Source: Cryobacterium sp. GrIS_2_6
Lineage (GTDB): Bacteria > Actinomycetota > Actinomycetes > Actinomycetales > Microbacteriaceae
Length of the DNA: 64,000 nucleotides
Direction of reading: 5' to 3'
NCBI RefSeq assembly: GCF_035984545.1
Contig: NZ_JAXCHP010000001.1
Span: 2,728,001-2,792,000, forward strand
The translations under genes and the position numbers were made by a program. The notes beneath the pieces were generated by a model. The model ran no database searches, was not told the DNA's origin, and saw only the letters and a list, made by a program, of their open reading frames with translations. How positions within the stretch are numbered: the first letter of the stretch is position 1; every line of letters starts with the position of its first letter. Positions 51,779 through 62,095 of this stretch are shown piece after piece.

Positions 51779-53269
51779 CTAGTACGCACCGTCGCTCGCA
51801 ACGACTGCACGGGCTGTTTGCCACAGGATCACAAGGTCACCTGTAATCGACCAGTTCTCGACGTAGTAGAGGTCAAGCCGCACTGTGTCCTCCCATGACA
51901 GGTTGGAACGTCCGCTCACCTGCCACAGCCCCGTAATGCCCGGCTTGACGAGGAATCTGCGGTGAACGTGGCTCTCGTACTCGGTGACTTCACGCTCGAG
52001 GGGTGGCCGCGGACCCACCAGAGACATTGATCCGCCGAACACGTTGAACAATTGGGGCAGTTCATCGAGGCTGTATCGCCGCAGGAACTTGCCGATCGGT
52101 GTGACGCGCGGGTCATCCTTCATCTTGAACATGACCGTGTTTCCTTCCGCACGTTCTTCGTTCTGCAGGTCGGTGAGGAGAGCCTCTGCATCCGTGACCA
52201 TGGAACGGAACTTCAGCATGCTGAAGTGAGTGCCGTTGATGCCGACCCGTTCCTGACGAAACAACACGTCGCCGGGCGTGCTCAAGCGCACGACAATGGC
52301 AATGAGAATGAGGAACGGGGAGAGCACGATAAGGAGTAGCCCTGAAGCGAGGATGTCGAAGGCACGTTTGGCGAAGAAGTTGCGTCCCTCGAAACGTGGC
52401 GTTTCCACATGGATCAACGGGAGTCCGGAGACCGGGCGTGTGTGGATCCGTGGCCCTCCGATGTCTGTGAGGCTCGGTGCGACGACGAGATGCTGCCGTC
52501 CCGGCTCCAGACCCCAACTGAGTTGACGGATACGCTCCGGAGGCAATTCGTCACTACTTGTGATCACGACGGTGTCGGCCTCAACGGCTGTCATCGCGGC
52601 CTGCAACTTGTCAAGGTTGCCGAAGACCGGAATCTCAGTGTCCGGAAGGTAACCGGCGACGTATCCGCTCGGAATGCAGGCCCCCACGACCAAGTACCCG
52701 GCCCGTGGCTGCCGGGACAGCTCGCGAGCGAGGTGCGCGGCAGAAACCTCTGATCCGACGAGGAGCACTCGGGAAGAATAGCGACCGCTCTGGCGGTGGA
52801 CGCTCAGCCACTGCCGCCACATCCAGCGCGAGAGGGCCAATACGGCGAGTCCGAGGGGAAAAGCAATCAGAATGTATCCTCGGGCCAGATCGATTTGGAA
52901 GAGATACGCGACCAGGGCTACTAAACCGAATAGGCGGATGGTGCTGCCGGCAACGAGTCGGTATTCTTGCCAGCCTGTCCCCAGGACCCGATAGCCACGG
53001 GATCCATAAATCCCCAACGTGACCAGCCAGGAGGCGATCAGGACAACGGAGATCACCGTATAACTGATCGCGGTATCCGTCAGGCTGCCCCGGAACTGCA
53101 CATCGGAAGCGTCGAACCCGAACCACGCGATTTGAACCCCGAATACAACCCAGACGAGCACGAGGAGGTCTGTTGTGATGAGCCGAGCCGCGTAGGCCTC
53201 GCGCCAGTTCCGATCGTCGCTGACCTTCGTTTCAGAGGCGGGCTTACCCACAGTCGCGCGATTGTTCAT
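51779..53269 (-). CDS. Polyprenyl-phosphate sugar-1-phosphate transferase (WbaP/CpsE type)
   Basis: A 496-residue initiating enzyme. Five transmembrane helices and a CoA-binding-like domain (VLLVGSEVSAAHLA) precede the catalytic bacterial sugar transferase domain: RAFDILASGLLLIVLSPFL, RQERVGINGTHFSMLKFRSM, YSLDELPQLFNVF, SLVGPRPPLEREV, and VKPGITGLWQVSGRS. It transfers hexose-1-phosphate to undecaprenyl phosphate to start each repeat unit. The upstream gap has no clear gene. Confidence 0.93.
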   Translation of the reverse strand: MNNRATVGKPASETKVSDDRNWREAYAARLITTDLLVLVWVVFGVQIAWFGFDASDVQFRGSLTDTAISYTVISVVLIASWLVTLGIYGSRGYRVLGTGWQEYRLVAGSTIRLFGLVALVAYLFQIDLARGYILIAFPLGLAVLALSRWMWRQWLSVHRQSGRYSSRVLLVGSEVSAAHLARELSRQPRAGYLVVGACIPSGYVAGYLPDTEIPVFGNLDKLQAAMTAVEADTVVITSSDELPPERIRQLSWGLEPGRQHLVVAPSLTDIGGPRIHTRPVSGLPLIHVETPRFEGRNFFAKRAFDILASGLLLIVLSPFLILIAIVVRLSTPGDVLFRQERVGINGTHFSMLKFRSMVTDAEALLTDLQNEERAEGNTVMFKMKDDPRVTPIGKFLRRYSLDELPQLFNVFGGSMSLVGPRPPLEREVTEYESHVHRRFLVKPGITGLWQVSGRSNLSWEDTVRLDLYYVENWSITGDLVILWQTARAVVASDGAY

Positions 53270-53655
53270 GTGACTCCTCGTGGCAGCGAATTATTGGCAC
53301 GTTCTTCCCTGATCGAGTGACCGCCGGATGGTTTCCCCGGCGCGGACCGTGCCGACGTCCTCGGGAGCGGCTACGTTGCCTTGCAAAACCTCCGCGTGCA
53401 CATCGGCAGCGAGGCAACCAGGTTCGGTGGACGCGATCGCCGCCTGCAACTGGGCGGTCAGCTGCACCCCCGCACGTTCCGAAGGACCCACCGCGGCTTC
53501 AACGTACCCCATTTGGGTTACAGAGATATTAACTACCCCGATCAGTTCTCAGTCGGGTGGCTCGATAGCGAGTGGGGCGTTCGGATGCCCATTCGCTCCT
53601 GCGTTCGATGCGCACTGGTCTGGAAACTTACGAGTGCTTACCCAAGATCACGAGG
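53270..53655. other. Non-coding gap between the transferase and the tyrosine kinase genes
   Basis: 386 bases. Open frames exist on both strands (for example minus 53291-53512, 73 codons) but none has a family signature. The promoter of the 51779-53269 gene probably lies here. Confidence 0.5.
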
Positions 53656-55074
53656 TCACTTGAGGTTCTTGATTCGGCGAGACAACTTTTCTTCCGGGAC
53701 ATCCTCTGTGTACCCATAGCCGTAGCCGTAGCCATAGTGACCGTAACCATACGCGTCGGGCCCTTTGGTCGGCAGCATGGTCAGGACGAGACCCGAGATG
53801 GGTGCGCCGACGTTATCCAACGCGGCCACCGCGCCTTTGAGCTGGTTCTTGTGCGTGCGACCAGCAGCGACGACGATGATCGCACCGCCAACGATCTTGG
53901 CCAGGATAGCGGCATCGGTCACGGGCAAGAGGGGTGGCGTATCGAAGATGATCACGTCGAACTGCATGTTGAACTCTTTGATGAGTGCCGCCATTCGGGC
54001 CGAGCCTAGAAGTTCGCTGGGGTTCGGCGGCATCTCGCCTGCCGGCAGCACGAAGAGATGACCTTCTCCCCACGGCTGGACCACGTCGGACAACTTGGCC
54101 CGACCGATCAGGACGTCGGTGAGTCCTACAGCGCCCTCGACGCCCATATAGTCCGCGATCTTGGGGCGGCGAAGGTCGGCATCGACTAACAGAACACGAG
54201 AACCGGCATCCGCAAGAGCGATCGCCAGGTTGGCTCCGGTCGTGCTCTTACCCTCGCTTTCGATCGAGGAGGTAATGACAAAGCTACGATCCGGGCGACC
54301 GACGTCCAGAAACTGAAGGTTCGTTCGCAGCGAACGGAACGACTCAGCGCGAGGGCTGCGCGGGTCGACGTGCACAATAAGTGGGCGCTCTGCTGCTTTT
54401 GAGTCGAACACGATGCCCCCGAGAATGGGAACGTCCGTCACTTGCTTCACATCGCGCTCGTTGCGAATGCGGGTTTCGAGAGTCTCCCGCAGCACGGCAA
54501 AACCTACGCCGAGAACAATCCCAATGAGTCCTCCGAGTGCGATGTTCAAGGGCACGTTCGGGCTCACGGGAGTGGATGGCACGTCGGCCTGCTGAGCCCT
54601 GGTCAATTTGACCGGTGAAACAGAACCTGTTTCCGCCGGTGTTTCGATGTCCTGCACGACTGCAGTGAGGCTCTGAGAAGTCGCGTTAGCTATATCGGCA
54701 GCCCGAACAGGATTGGTGTCGGTCACAGTGATTTCGATGATCGAGGTGTCGAGCGGAGCGCTGGCCGTAATCCTCTGGGACAGTGACTCCGAGGTGACGT
54801 TGAGACCGAGCGTTCCAATCACAGGCAGGAGCACGATGGGTGTCGCAACCAGATCGGAGTAGGTCTTGACGCGCTGAACCGTAAAGCTGTTGCCCTGAAC
54901 CAAGTCCTGAGCGGTGCCGGTCGATTGCGTGGACACGAACACTTTTGATGAGGCGCTGAAGACTGGCGTCGCCGTAAGCGAGTATGCCGCCGCCGCGCCG
55001 ACACCCACAAGCAGTAGTAGGACGATGAGCACCCAGCTCTTGCGCAGGATCCGAATATAGTCGCGAAGTTCCAC
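53656..55074 (-). CDS. Wzz/BY-kinase: polysaccharide chain-length regulator and tyrosine autokinase
   Basis: A 472-residue two-domain protein. Wzz part: two transmembrane helices (ILRKSWVLIVLLLLVGVG; IALGGLIGIVLGVGFAVL) around an extracellular loop. Kinase part: Walker A in SSIESEGKSTTGANLAIA, Walker A' in VLLVDADLRRPKIADYMG, Walker B in VIIFDTPPLL. The C-terminal Tyr cluster YGYGHYGYGYGYGY is the autophosphorylation site. It regulates chain length and export of the polymer. Confidence 0.94.
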   Translation of the reverse strand: MELRDYIRILRKSWVLIVLLLLVGVGAAAAYSLTATPVFSASSKVFVSTQSTGTAQDLVQGNSFTVQRVKTYSDLVATPIVLLPVIGTLGLNVTSESLSQRITASAPLDTSIIEITVTDTNPVRAADIANATSQSLTAVVQDIETPAETGSVSPVKLTRAQQADVPSTPVSPNVPLNIALGGLIGIVLGVGFAVLRETLETRIRNERDVKQVTDVPILGGIVFDSKAAERPLIVHVDPRSPRAESFRSLRTNLQFLDVGRPDRSFVITSSIESEGKSTTGANLAIALADAGSRVLLVDADLRRPKIADYMGVEGAVGLTDVLIGRAKLSDVVQPWGEGHLFVLPAGEMPPNPSELLGSARMAALIKEFNMQFDVIIFDTPPLLPVTDAAILAKIVGGAIIVVAAGRTHKNQLKGAVAALDNVGAPISGLVLTMLPTKGPDAYGYGHYGYGYGYGYTEDVPEEKLSRRIKNLK

Positions 55075-55213
55075 CCAGCGGCCTTTCTGTGACGTGCTCT
55101 TACTGGTCCGAGTTCCCGTACCCCCCCTTATGGTGCCACACGCACAGTCGAGAGAAGAACCCGGCAGCCTCGCACGGGCGCGACTTAACGAGCCCGAAAC
55201 CTCGCATCGGCGG

Positions 55214-57022
55214 TCACCAGAGAGCGGAATCGCAGGTTGGCGCCGTTTTGGCGACCAATATCGGGTTCACCCCGGGAGTACTCTCGGCTTCCAGTTCGCC
55301 TTCGAATTTTTCGGCGCCGAGCCAGCCAAAATCGAGTACAGCACTCGCCCCCGGAGCCAGTTCAACGGTTGACGAACTCACAGGATAGGTCGAATCCGTA
55401 GCTGGGTGATAGCCGATGACGGCTCCGTCGCGAACGACGCCAAGCGGCTGCATGTCGGGCGCGCCATACACGGACAGGATGGTCTTCACGTTTCCGGGCT
55501 GGACTCCGAATGAACCGCCACCGGTGACGTATTCCGGCAGCGAAGTCGCGGCATCCGCGTGCGCCGTGTTCGTCAAAGTGACCGTGACCACGTAGTGGGG
55601 TCGACCATCCTGCCGGCAGGTGACCTGGCCGAGGCCGAGCTTCGCGTCCAGGTACGTGTCCATCTTGGCGCCGGTCGCGTCGTTCAAATAGACACCGAAC
55701 CGCTTCGCTGTGGCGTCACTGACGGGCAGATTGCCAGCCAGCGTCGTGCCGGCCAGTACGGACTGGTCATCGTCATGGGAACTCCAGACGAGCACGCGCC
55801 GCTCTACACCCGCCTGTCCGAGCGCCTTGATCAGGGCAACCGGGTCAGCATCTCCGCTGGCGACTCCCGAGAAAACCGATGCCGCGGCGGCGGCGAAGAA
55901 CTTGTCCTGGAGTGCGGAACTCTTATATCGCGCGTACACGTCTGTAAGCAGCAGCTTCACTGCATTTTCCGAATTCAAAACGTCGCCCGTCGGTAACGTT
56001 ATCGGCCCGGTGGCCTTCAGTAGATAGCTGAGCGCCACCGGATCGATCGAGATCACACCGTCAGCCTCGACCCCGAACTGCCGTTTCCACATTTCGCGGG
56101 CAATCTGTCCCGAGAGCGGGAAGTTGGGCGTGAGGGTCACATCCTGGATGAACGTGCCGGTGATATCTCCATAGAGTCCCCGGGTCTCCATCGGGAGATC
56201 GAGGACGGGCTTGTCGTACTTCGGGAAGTCAGCGCTGGAGGCCTGCTGCGCCAGACTGAGGTGTCCATTCTCCGTATGAAGCAACGCAACCGCTCCAGGG
56301 ATTCCACCCGATGCCCGGAGTTCAGCCGGGTTCTGAAATAGCAGCACGTAGTTGCGAGGCCCGGCGGCACCCAACATATTTGGCACAACTCGCACGGCGC
56401 GATCCAAGATCGTGACGCTCTCGGCTGCCTTTTCAACGGCCGATGACAGTCGGTCGGCGGCACTTGAAACGACTGCAAGGGTGCCGGATGTGTCGATTGA
56501 CTGCACCGTGTGTTCGGCGTCCTGGAGCGCGGCGCTGGCTTCGGCGATGCCCGGCTGAGCATCGAGAAGGGGCTGCACGTTGATGGATCCATCGACGGGC
56601 TTGAAGTCCTTGAGCTTGACCGAGCCGGCGATCTTCGTCAGCGGCCCGACCGCGTTTTGCGAGATGTCATCGACCGCCGCCGCGAGCTCCCGCACCGCGG
56701 TGAGGTTCGCGCCCACAACCGGAACAACCTCGAAGGCTCGCCATATCGGGTCGCTGGTCAGGTCCGCCGCGTTAGATGAATGACTGGCCAAGCTATCGAA
56801 CGTCGTCGCCGCACTAGGCGCATCGCCAGCTACAACGTCGCTTTGAACCTGCGCGGCGAGTGGAATGGCACTCTCGAGTTCGCCCTTTGCAAGATACGCG
56901 CGCGTACCCACCCAGGCCAGTGCCGCCATGACGAGAAGTACGGGAATGCCCACCCAGAGCAGCAGTCGACGGGCCCGGGGCCGTCGGGCAGTGGCACGGC
57001 GGGCCGAGTGCGAAGGAGACAT
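55214..57022 (-). CDS. DUF4012 membrane-anchored protein
   Basis: A 602-residue protein: basic N-terminus (RRATARRPRARR), one transmembrane helix (LLLWVGIPVLLVMAALAWVG), a helical region and an extracellular domain with FQNPAELRASGGIPGAVALL and GDITGTFIQDVTLTPNFPLSG. These mark the DUF4012 family, common in actinobacterial exopolysaccharide clusters. Its role is not known; a wall-side scaffold or polymer-handling job fits. It lies between the LASTG protein and the BY-kinase. Confidence 0.85.
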   Translation of the reverse strand: MSPSHSARRATARRPRARRLLLWVGIPVLLVMAALAWVGTRAYLAKGELESAIPLAAQVQSDVVAGDAPSAATTFDSLASHSSNAADLTSDPIWRAFEVVPVVGANLTAVRELAAAVDDISQNAVGPLTKIAGSVKLKDFKPVDGSINVQPLLDAQPGIAEASAALQDAEHTVQSIDTSGTLAVVSSAADRLSSAVEKAAESVTILDRAVRVVPNMLGAAGPRNYVLLFQNPAELRASGGIPGAVALLHTENGHLSLAQQASSADFPKYDKPVLDLPMETRGLYGDITGTFIQDVTLTPNFPLSGQIAREMWKRQFGVEADGVISIDPVALSYLLKATGPITLPTGDVLNSENAVKLLLTDVYARYKSSALQDKFFAAAAASVFSGVASGDADPVALIKALGQAGVERRVLVWSSHDDDQSVLAGTTLAGNLPVSDATAKRFGVYLNDATGAKMDTYLDAKLGLGQVTCRQDGRPHYVVTVTLTNTAHADAATSLPEYVTGGGSFGVQPGNVKTILSVYGAPDMQPLGVVRDGAVIGYHPATDSTYPVSSSTVELAPGASAVLDFGWLGAEKFEGELEAESTPGVNPILVAKTAPTCDSALW

Positions 57023-57100
57023 TGACCCAGTTAACCAGACATGGTGGTTGCGCCCGAAGCCCAGACGTCTTCAACTCAATGAACGTCTGGCAATAACGAC

Positions 57101-57134
57101 GCCGGGCCCCGAACTTGCATTCGGGGCCCGGCGG
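57101..57134 (-). terminator. Terminator for the LASTG surface-protein gene
   Basis: Perfect 14-bp GC stem (57101-57114 with 57121-57134). A second hairpin (57062-57069 with 57084-57091, 8 bp) follows downstream on the minus strand. Confidence 0.75.
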
Positions 57135-57170
57135 GAAGCGCGTCCCAACTGTTACCAGTGCGCGAGGAAA

Positions 57171-57701
57171 TTACGCGTTCGCGCGCTGGCGACGAACGAT
57201 ACCGAGAACGACGACGAGCGCGATGCCGAGGAACAACGCGCCGGCTGCACCCCAGATCAGCACGATCGGGGCGCTGTAACCGGTGCTGGCGAGGGCCTGG
57301 GCAGATCCGGCGTCAGCAGCGACGACGGTGATCGTCGAGGTGCCGACGAGACCGGACGTGGCGCCGGTTGCGGTGAGCGTGTAGGAGCCGGTCGCGTCGG
57401 TCGGCAGGGTGACCTTGACGCTGACGGCGCCAGCAGCGGTCGCGGTCTTGGAGATCGTGGTGGTAGCGGCCTTCACGACCGAGAGGGTGGCAGTTCCGGA
57501 GCCGGAGACGGCAATCGAAACGGTCTCGCCATCGGTGAAGGAACCATCGGTGAAGCCGACGGTAACCGTGCTGCCCGCGGTGGCGGTTCCGGTGACGGTG
57601 TCGTTGGCGTCGGGCACGTAGCCGGCTGCGTTAGCAGCGGCCGGTACCGCGAAGACTGCCATAATCGCGAGCGCTGCCGCTGCGAGAGCTTTTTTAGCCA
57701 T
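57171..57701 (-). CDS. LAxTG cell-wall-anchored surface protein, Ig-like (paralogue of 37517-38062)
   Basis: A 176-residue protein with signal peptide, Ig-like domain (VTVGFTDGSFTDGETVS; VTLPTDATGSYTLTATGATS), LASTGYSAP sorting signal, membrane helix (VLIWGAAGALFLGIALVVVL) and RRQRANA tail. N- and C-terminal ends are almost the same as in the gene at 37517. It lacks the domain Cys of that gene. Both terminate at strong hairpins. Probably an abundant wall protein. Confidence 0.88.
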   Translation of the reverse strand: MAKKALAAAALAIMAVFAVPAAANAAGYVPDANDTVTGTATAGSTVTVGFTDGSFTDGETVSIAVSGSGTATLSVVKAATTTISKTATAAGAVSVKVTLPTDATGSYTLTATGATSGLVGTSTITVVAADAGSAQALASTGYSAPIVLIWGAAGALFLGIALVVVLGIVRRQRANA

Positions 57702-58154
57702 GATGAGTTCCCCCTAGTAAAAGTTGATTGTTGTGCCGACGGATGCAAGCGTCGTTGAGAGCACTTCTTCACCATACGGCAGATTCACAGGTCAGGAGGC
57801 AAAAGAGTTTCACTCGGCCGTCCAGCCGTCACTGCGAAGCCACGTACGAGAAAGCATGTGTTTTTGGGCTCACGACCCGGGAACAATTCGTCGTCCAGCG
57901 AATGACGGTCGCTCTTTCGGGGGCGCCCGTTCCGGCCGGATGCCGCTCATTAGCTGGGATTCAGAGCCATCGCTCCCAGCGTGACAACTGGTGTCGCCCG
58001 GGGAGAACAGATCGTGAGGCCCGCGACTTCCAGGAGTCCACAGCGCCAAACAAGTGAGTTTCAGGTAGCACCCTACGCACTGCCGCCATCTCCGATGCAC
58101 CCGTGACCCCATGACTGGGGGTAAGCACTTTAGGGGAATTTTGCCCCCGGTCGC
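57702..58154. other. Non-coding gap upstream of the LASTG gene
   Basis: About 450 bases between the fcl stop and the surface-protein start. Frames present are short and overlapping on both strands; none is convincing. It should hold the surface-protein promoter. Confidence 0.5.
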
Positions 58155-59141
58155 CTATTTCCGAAGATCGTCCGCATGTTCGCGATACCACTTCACGGTG
58201 GAACGCAGCCCCGCCTCCAGCCCGATTCTGGATGTCCAGCCCTCGCCGGCCAGCTTGGACACGTCGAGAAGCTTTTGCGGAGTTCCATCGGGCTTGCTGA
58301 TGTCCCACTCAGTCGTGCCGGTGAATCCGACAACGCCCGCGATTGTGTCTGCGATTTCCGCGATGGTGACGTCGCTCCCGGTACCGACGTTCACCTGGGA
58401 TGGCCCGTCATAGTTCTCCAACAAGTGCAGGCATGCTGCCGCCATGTCATCGACGTGGAGGAATTCTCGGCGAGGAGTTCCAGTGCCCCAGTTCACCACC
58501 GTTGCGGCACCCGATTTGGCCGCGTCGTCGTAGCGACGGATGAGGGCCGGAAGCACGTGCGAGCCGGTCAGCGAGAAGTTGTCGCCAGGACCATAGAGGT
58601 TCGTCGGCATGGCGGAGATCCAGGGCAGTCCGTATTGGCGTCGGATGGCCTGGATCTGCAGGATGCCGGCGATCTTTGCGATCGCATAGGCGTCATTGGT
58701 GGGCTCAAGATACCCGGTTAGGAGGGACTCCTCCCGGATCGGTTGCGGCGCCATCCTCGGGTAGATGCACGAGGACCCCAGGAAGAGCAACCTTTCGACG
58801 CTGTGCTCCACCGCCGCGTCGAGAACGTTGACCTGGATGCGCAGGTTCTCGCTCAAGAAATCGACGGGGTACGTGCTGTTCGCAAGGATTCCGCCCACCT
58901 TTGCAGCCGCGAGAACCACGTACCGCGGTTTGGTCTCGGCAAAGAACGCGAAGACCGCATCGCGGTCCTTCAGATCGAGTTCTGAGGAGGTACGCCCGAT
59001 CAGCCCGGTGAAGCCCTCGGCTTCGAGATTGCGCCAGATCGCGGACCCGACGAGTCCACGATGGCCGGCCACGTAGAAACTCGATGATCGATCGAGCGGC
59101 GCAGCCTCGAATGGTTCCCGATCCTGAGTTCCGGATGTCAT
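58155..59141 (-). CDS. fcl: GDP-L-fucose synthase
   Basis: A 328-residue NADPH-dependent epimerase/reductase. [19 protein letters not shown] starts the Rossmann fold, then [16 protein letters not shown] and [12 protein letters not shown] (Tyr and Lys). It converts GDP-4-keto-6-deoxymannose to GDP-L-fucose. A 20-residue leader precedes the fold. Its ATG is coupled to gmd by an ATGA overlap. Confidence 0.94.
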   Translation of the reverse strand: MTSGTQDREPFEAAPLDRSSSFYVAGHRGLVGSAIWRNLEAEGFTGLIGRTSSELDLKDRDAVFAFFAETKPRYVVLAAAKVGGILANSTYPVDFLSENLRIQVNVLDAAVEHSVERLLFLGSSCIYPRMAPQPIREESLLTGYLEPTNDAYAIAKIAGILQIQAIRRQYGLPWISAMPTNLYGPGDNFSLTGSHVLPALIRRYDDAAKSGAATVVNWGTGTPRREFLHVDDMAAACLHLLENYDGPSQVNVGTGSDVTIAEIADTIAGVVGFTGTTEWDISKPDGTPQKLLDVSKLAGEGWTSRIGLEAGLRSTVKWYREHADDLRK

Positions 59142-60190
59142 CGGACGCCCGCCGTCGCGAGCGCTGTTCCCCAGCTCTCGAGTTTGACCTCATCGATCCA
59201 ACGGCTGCCCGAGTGCTCGAGCGCCTCGATGTCGGCATTGACCATAATTCGAGCCAGTTGCGCGGTATCCACGGTGGCTTTCCAGCCGAGTTTGGCTTCA
59301 GCTTTGGATGCGTCGCCCACGAGGGCGTCGACCTCGGTCGGGCGCAAGTAGCGCTCGTCAAATCGGACGTGGTTCTCCCACTTGAGCCCGGCGTGACTGA
59401 AGGACGTTTCAACGAAGTCGCGAACGGTGAAGTTGCCACCGGTTGCGAGCACGAAGTCATCGGGTTCGTCAACCTGCAACATTCGCCACATGCCTTCGAC
59501 GTACTCGGCTGCGTAGCCCCAGTCGCGGATGGAATCGAGGTTTCCGAGGTATACGTGGTCCTGAGTGCCGGCCTTTATCGCGGCGACAGCCCGTGTGATC
59601 TTGCGCGTAACGAAAGTCTCACCGCGGCGAGGGGATTCGTGGTTGAACAGGATGCCATTAACCGCAAACATGCCGTAGGCCTCACGGTAGTTCTTCGTGA
59701 TCCAGTAGCTATAGACCTTGGCGGCACCATACGGAGACCGGGGATAGAACGGGGTTTCTTCATTCTGCGGTGGCGGCGTGGCGCCAAACATTTCGGAGCT
59801 CGAGGCCTGGTAGAAGCGCGTCTGAATGCCAGACATGCGCACAGCTTCCAGCAAGCGAATGGTCCCCATTCCCGTCGTATCGGCGGTGTGCTCAGGCTCA
59901 TCGAACGATACCCGCACATGGGATTGTGCAGCGAGGTTGTAAACCTCATCGGGCTTGATTTTGTTAAGTAGGGTCACCAGACGGCTTCCGTCGCTCAGGT
60001 CACCGTAGTGAAGGAAGAGACGAGCCTCCGGATCGTGAGGATCAACATATAGATGATCGATGCGCGACGTGTTGAACGTGGACGCCCGACGGATGAGGCC
60101 GTGGACCTCATACCCCTTCAGCAGGAGCAGTTCTGCTAGATATGAACCGTCCTGGCCCGTTATTCCTGTTATGAGTGCGCGCTTGGTCAT
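59138..60190 (-). CDS. gmd: GDP-mannose 4,6-dehydratase
   Basis: A 350-residue dehydratase. [20 protein letters not shown] binds [22 protein letters not shown] and [15 protein letters not shown] (catalytic Tyr/Lys) follow; [19 protein letters not shown] is conserved. It starts GDP-fucose synthesis from GDP-mannose. ATG 60190 (MTKRAL) is chosen over the open frame ten codons upstream. Confidence 0.95.
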   Translation of the reverse strand: MTKRALITGITGQDGSYLAELLLLKGYEVHGLIRRASTFNTSRIDHLYVDPHDPEARLFLHYGDLSDGSRLVTLLNKIKPDEVYNLAAQSHVRVSFDEPEHTADTTGMGTIRLLEAVRMSGIQTRFYQASSSEMFGATPPPQNEETPFYPRSPYGAAKVYSYWITKNYREAYGMFAVNGILFNHESPRRGETFVTRKITRAVAAIKAGTQDHVYLGNLDSIRDWGYAAEYVEGMWRMLQVDEPDDFVLATGGNFTVRDFVETSFSHAGLKWENHVRFDERYLRPTEVDALVGDASKAEAKLGWKATVDTAQLARIMVNADIEALEHSGSRWIDEVKLESWGTALATAGVR

Positions 60191-60228
60191 TGGTCCCCCA
60201 GATAAGATTGCTCGCAACAACAGCGCGA

Positions 60229-61470
60229 TTACCGGGCTTTTTTTGTTGCAACATCCTCCAGCATGTTAGCAAAACCTGCGATTGCCCTTTCCTCCCCCAG
60301 CACGTCCCGGCGAAACTGACGGCCGTTGTTCCCGAACGCCTCTGCCTTTTCGGGGTGTTCGCGCAGGTTTAGGCACACCGTCACGAGCGCGCCGGGGTCT
60401 CCCGATTCAACGACAAAACCCCCGTCAGCGGCCTGCAATTCTGCGGCGGTAATTCCGTCGGGACCGGTTGCCGCGACCACCGCACGACCTGAATCGAAAT
60501 AGGAAGTTAGCTTGCTGGGGACAGACATCCCTGATACTCCTGGTTTTTCGTTTATAAGCAATATGTCGGCAGACGCCAGCACGGCCTGAAAATCCGAGTC
60601 GGCTACGGGGTCGATGAATTGAAGTCTCTTCACACCAGAGCCGATCAGTTCTAGATGCTCACGCTGGTTGCCATCACCGAGAAGTACGAATCGAATCGGA
60701 AGATTCGCGTCATCGCACAACCGGGCGGCCGCGATTACATTTTCCAGGCCCTGCTTGGCACCCATATTGCCGGCGTGCAACACGACTGTTTCGTCAGCGT
60801 CCCAGCCGAAACCGGAGCGCACGGCCGCGACGTCGCGGTCGGGCGCCGACGCCAGATGCGTCCAGTTCCTTACAACTTGAATTCGCTGAGCTTCGACGCC
60901 AAGAGATTCTCGGGCGTATATCGCGAACCGCTCGTGAATCACCACAACCTTGCTCGCCGCCCTAAGCGTCATTGCTTCCACCCATGTCATGATCGCCGCT
61001 ACCGATCTACCGCCGGCCCCAATTTCTGTAACACCGAGTGAGTACAGGTCCTGGACCCACACAACAACGGCTGGCCGGCTCGGACTCAATCGCGCCCTGA
61101 GGACAGCGATGGCAGTCGCGAAGAGCGCGGGTGACACGAGAACCACGACGTCCGGGCGTCCCCACGATTCGAACAAAACTCGGATCCCGAAGGAGACCTC
61201 TGAAAGTAGACGGCGCACCGCATTCGGCTTGGATGGAACGTAATGCCGCAGTCGGGTCACGTGGACGCCATCAACGAGCTCTCTTCGGACCCAGGCACCG
61301 TAGCCCGTGCGGATGACCCATTCTGGATAGTGCGGGTGACCCGTAATTACGAGCGTGGAAAGATCCTTCGCCAGGAGCCCCCGAGCCAACGACCCCGTAT
61401 AGGGGGCATTGCCCGTAGTTTCAGGCGGGAAGTGAAGACCTATGATTGTTATTCGGGGATTCGATGGCAT
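60229..61470 (-). CDS. Glycosyltransferase family 4, WcaI/WbuB-like
   Basis: A 413-residue GT4 protein. [23 protein letters not shown] opens like WcaI (colanic acid); [11 protein letters not shown] follows; [18 protein letters not shown] begins the donor domain; [21 protein letters not shown] is the donor site. WcaI-type enzymes work beside gmd-fcl in fucose-containing polymers, fitting the next genes. It is 38 bases upstream of the gmd start and divergent from the acetyltransferase. Confidence 0.85.
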   Translation of the reverse strand: MPSNPRITIIGLHFPPETTGNAPYTGSLARGLLAKDLSTLVITGHPHYPEWVIRTGYGAWVRRELVDGVHVTRLRHYVPSKPNAVRRLLSEVSFGIRVLFESWGRPDVVVLVSPALFATAIAVLRARLSPSRPAVVVWVQDLYSLGVTEIGAGGRSVAAIMTWVEAMTLRAASKVVVIHERFAIYARESLGVEAQRIQVVRNWTHLASAPDRDVAAVRSGFGWDADETVVLHAGNMGAKQGLENVIAAARLCDDANLPIRFVLLGDGNQREHLELIGSGVKRLQFIDPVADSDFQAVLASADILLINEKPGVSGMSVPSKLTSYFDSGRAVVAATGPDGITAAELQAADGGFVVESGDPGALVTVCLNLREHPEKAEAFGNNGRQFRRDVLGEERAIAGFANMLEDVATKKAR

Positions 61471-61549
61471 CGTTTGAGGCTATTCGATCAATGCAAGGCT
61501 AAAGTTCGGGGGCTCAGCCATCGACGAGGCAACGTCCGCTCGTTCAGCA

Positions 61550-62095
61550 TTGCCGATAGTCGATCTTGCGGCAGCTCCTGGCGAACGATCAACGTGGGAT
61601 CGTCCGCGAGCAGTCGTATACATATGGGCGATTGCCGAGCTGGTCTTCGTCACAAATCCGTGGCAAATTAGCTCGCGACTGCGAATTCTGGTTCTCCGTG
61701 TCTTTGGCGCCGAGATCGGTCAGAGAGTTATCTTCCGGCCACGAACCAGGGTTAGATTTCCATGGAAACTTCACATTGGCGACCAGTCTTGGATCGGTGA
61801 AGGCGTGTGGTTCCACAACCAGGATCACGTATACGTGGGTCATGACGTCGTCATCTCTCAAGAAACTTTTGTTACCACGGGAAGCCACGCACACCGCAGA
61901 GATATGGCTCTTATCACTCGGCCTGTCCATATTTCTGATGGCGTTTGGATAACAGCGCGCTGCATTGTCTTGGGCGGAGCAGAAATTGGCGTTTCGGCAA
62001 TTGTCACGCCGATGACTGTCGTGAGCGGCAAAGTCGGGCCTGGGACTATCGTTTCCGGACCTACCGCAGAGGTCGTCGGAATGCGTTTTGCATAA
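61550..62095 (+). CDS. WcaF-like hexapeptide acetyltransferase
   Basis: A 181-residue beta-helix protein resembling WcaF. RVRFPWKLHIGDQSWIGEGV, HVYVGHDVVISQETFVTTGSH and VHISDGVWITARCIVLGGAEIG mark the hexapeptide core. Start is uncertain: TTG 61550 gives PIVDLAAAPGERST, a usual N-terminus for this group. Overlaps the following glycosyltransferase by eight bases. It probably O-acetylates a fucose or neighbouring sugar. AT-richer than the core genome. Confidence 0.75.
   Translation: MPIVDLAAAPGERSTWDRPRAVVYIWAIAELVFVTNPWQISSRLRILVLRVFGAEIGQRVIFRPRTRVRFPWKLHIGDQSWIGEGVWFHNQDHVYVGHDVVISQETFVTTGSHAHRRDMALITRPVHISDGVWITARCIVLGGAEIGVSAIVTPMTVVSGKVGPGTIVSGPTAEVVGMRFA

Noticed and set aside
53291..53512. 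73-codon minus-strand frame in the gap before the sugar transferase gene
   Set aside because: No ribosome-binding site, no recognised pattern, and competing open frames on the other strand.
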